Origin: Platycnemis pennipes
Lineage: Eukaryota; Arthropoda; Insecta; Odonata; Platycnemididae
Direction of reading: 5' to 3'
Length of the DNA: 64,000 bases
NCBI GenBank assembly: GCA_933228895.1
Contig: OW121856.1
Location: 111,079,027 to 111,143,026 of the forward strand
More notes on this DNA, generated by a model. It was not told the origin of the DNA, did no database searches, and was given only the letters and a program-made list of their open reading frames with translations. The stretch is not shown here. How positions within the stretch are numbered: position 1 is the stretch's first letter.

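Overview
The window is AT-rich eukaryotic DNA from an animal, most likely an arthropod and probably an insect with a large, repeat-laden genome. The element mix points that way: Ty1/copia and Ty3/gypsy elements, a GIY-YIG Penelope-like element, a Dong/R4-type LINE sitting in TAA repeats, CR1-like LINEs, and hAT and Tigger transposons. I cannot name the species.

Only one host gene is recognisable: an ADAMTS metalloprotease on the minus strand that spans almost the whole window. I assembled fourteen exons from intron-interrupted homology. From right to left they are: catalytic domain (63875-64000 and beyond, 63505-63651, 53729-53875), disintegrin-like domain (32187-32331, 28937-29029), first TSP1 repeat (27148-27357), cysteine-rich domain (18871-18985, 15710-15834, 15497-15620), spacer (14857-15028 tentative, 9538-9677, 2892-2973 tentative) and a second TSP1 repeat (2751-2847, 1534-1652). 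The chosen splice phases agree at every junction. The zinc site HEIGHSLGMDHD is intact across an intron. The signal peptide, the prodomain and the 3' end lie outside the window.

Everything else is intron filled with mobile elements. Main blocks, left to right: a non-autonomous hAT (3.1-3.7 kb); a copia 5' fragment (5.7-6.5 kb); Penelope-like remnants (8.2-9.0 kb); tRNA-derived SINEs (10.4-10.7 kb); a decayed gypsy pol with an LTR and an inverted LTR copy (11.7-14.9 kb); a rearranged Dong copy (16.0-17.4 kb); an hAT with a perfect 8-bp target duplication (19.6-21.0 kb); a long palindrome (21.4-21.6 kb); and a LINE split by a TA-flanked MITE, an antisense RTE-like fragment and an almost intact CR1-like element (22.1-26.7 kb). 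Next come a 5S-rRNA-derived repeat (30.6 kb) and a second nest, in which one LINE (34.6-43.4 kb) is split by an antisense LINE tail, a nearly intact Dong element inside that tail's TAA repeat, and another CR1-like copy. They are followed by a Tigger transposon (43.8-46.1 kb), a very young internally deleted gypsy element with 1.4-1.6 kb LTRs (46.4-52.5 kb), a TTAA-flanked element carrying a Penelope-like element with a hammerhead-ribozyme-like end (55.1-58.5 kb), and a short copia element with matching TACTC duplications (59.6-61.8 kb).

The most notable observations are the hammerhead-like end of the Penelope element, the deep transposon nesting that gives a relative insertion order, the Dong element with one in-frame stop, the gypsy derivative that joins its truncated pol ends in frame, 2A-like motifs in both CR1 copies, and an 18-bp array expanded exactly at a copia LTR/primer-site junction.
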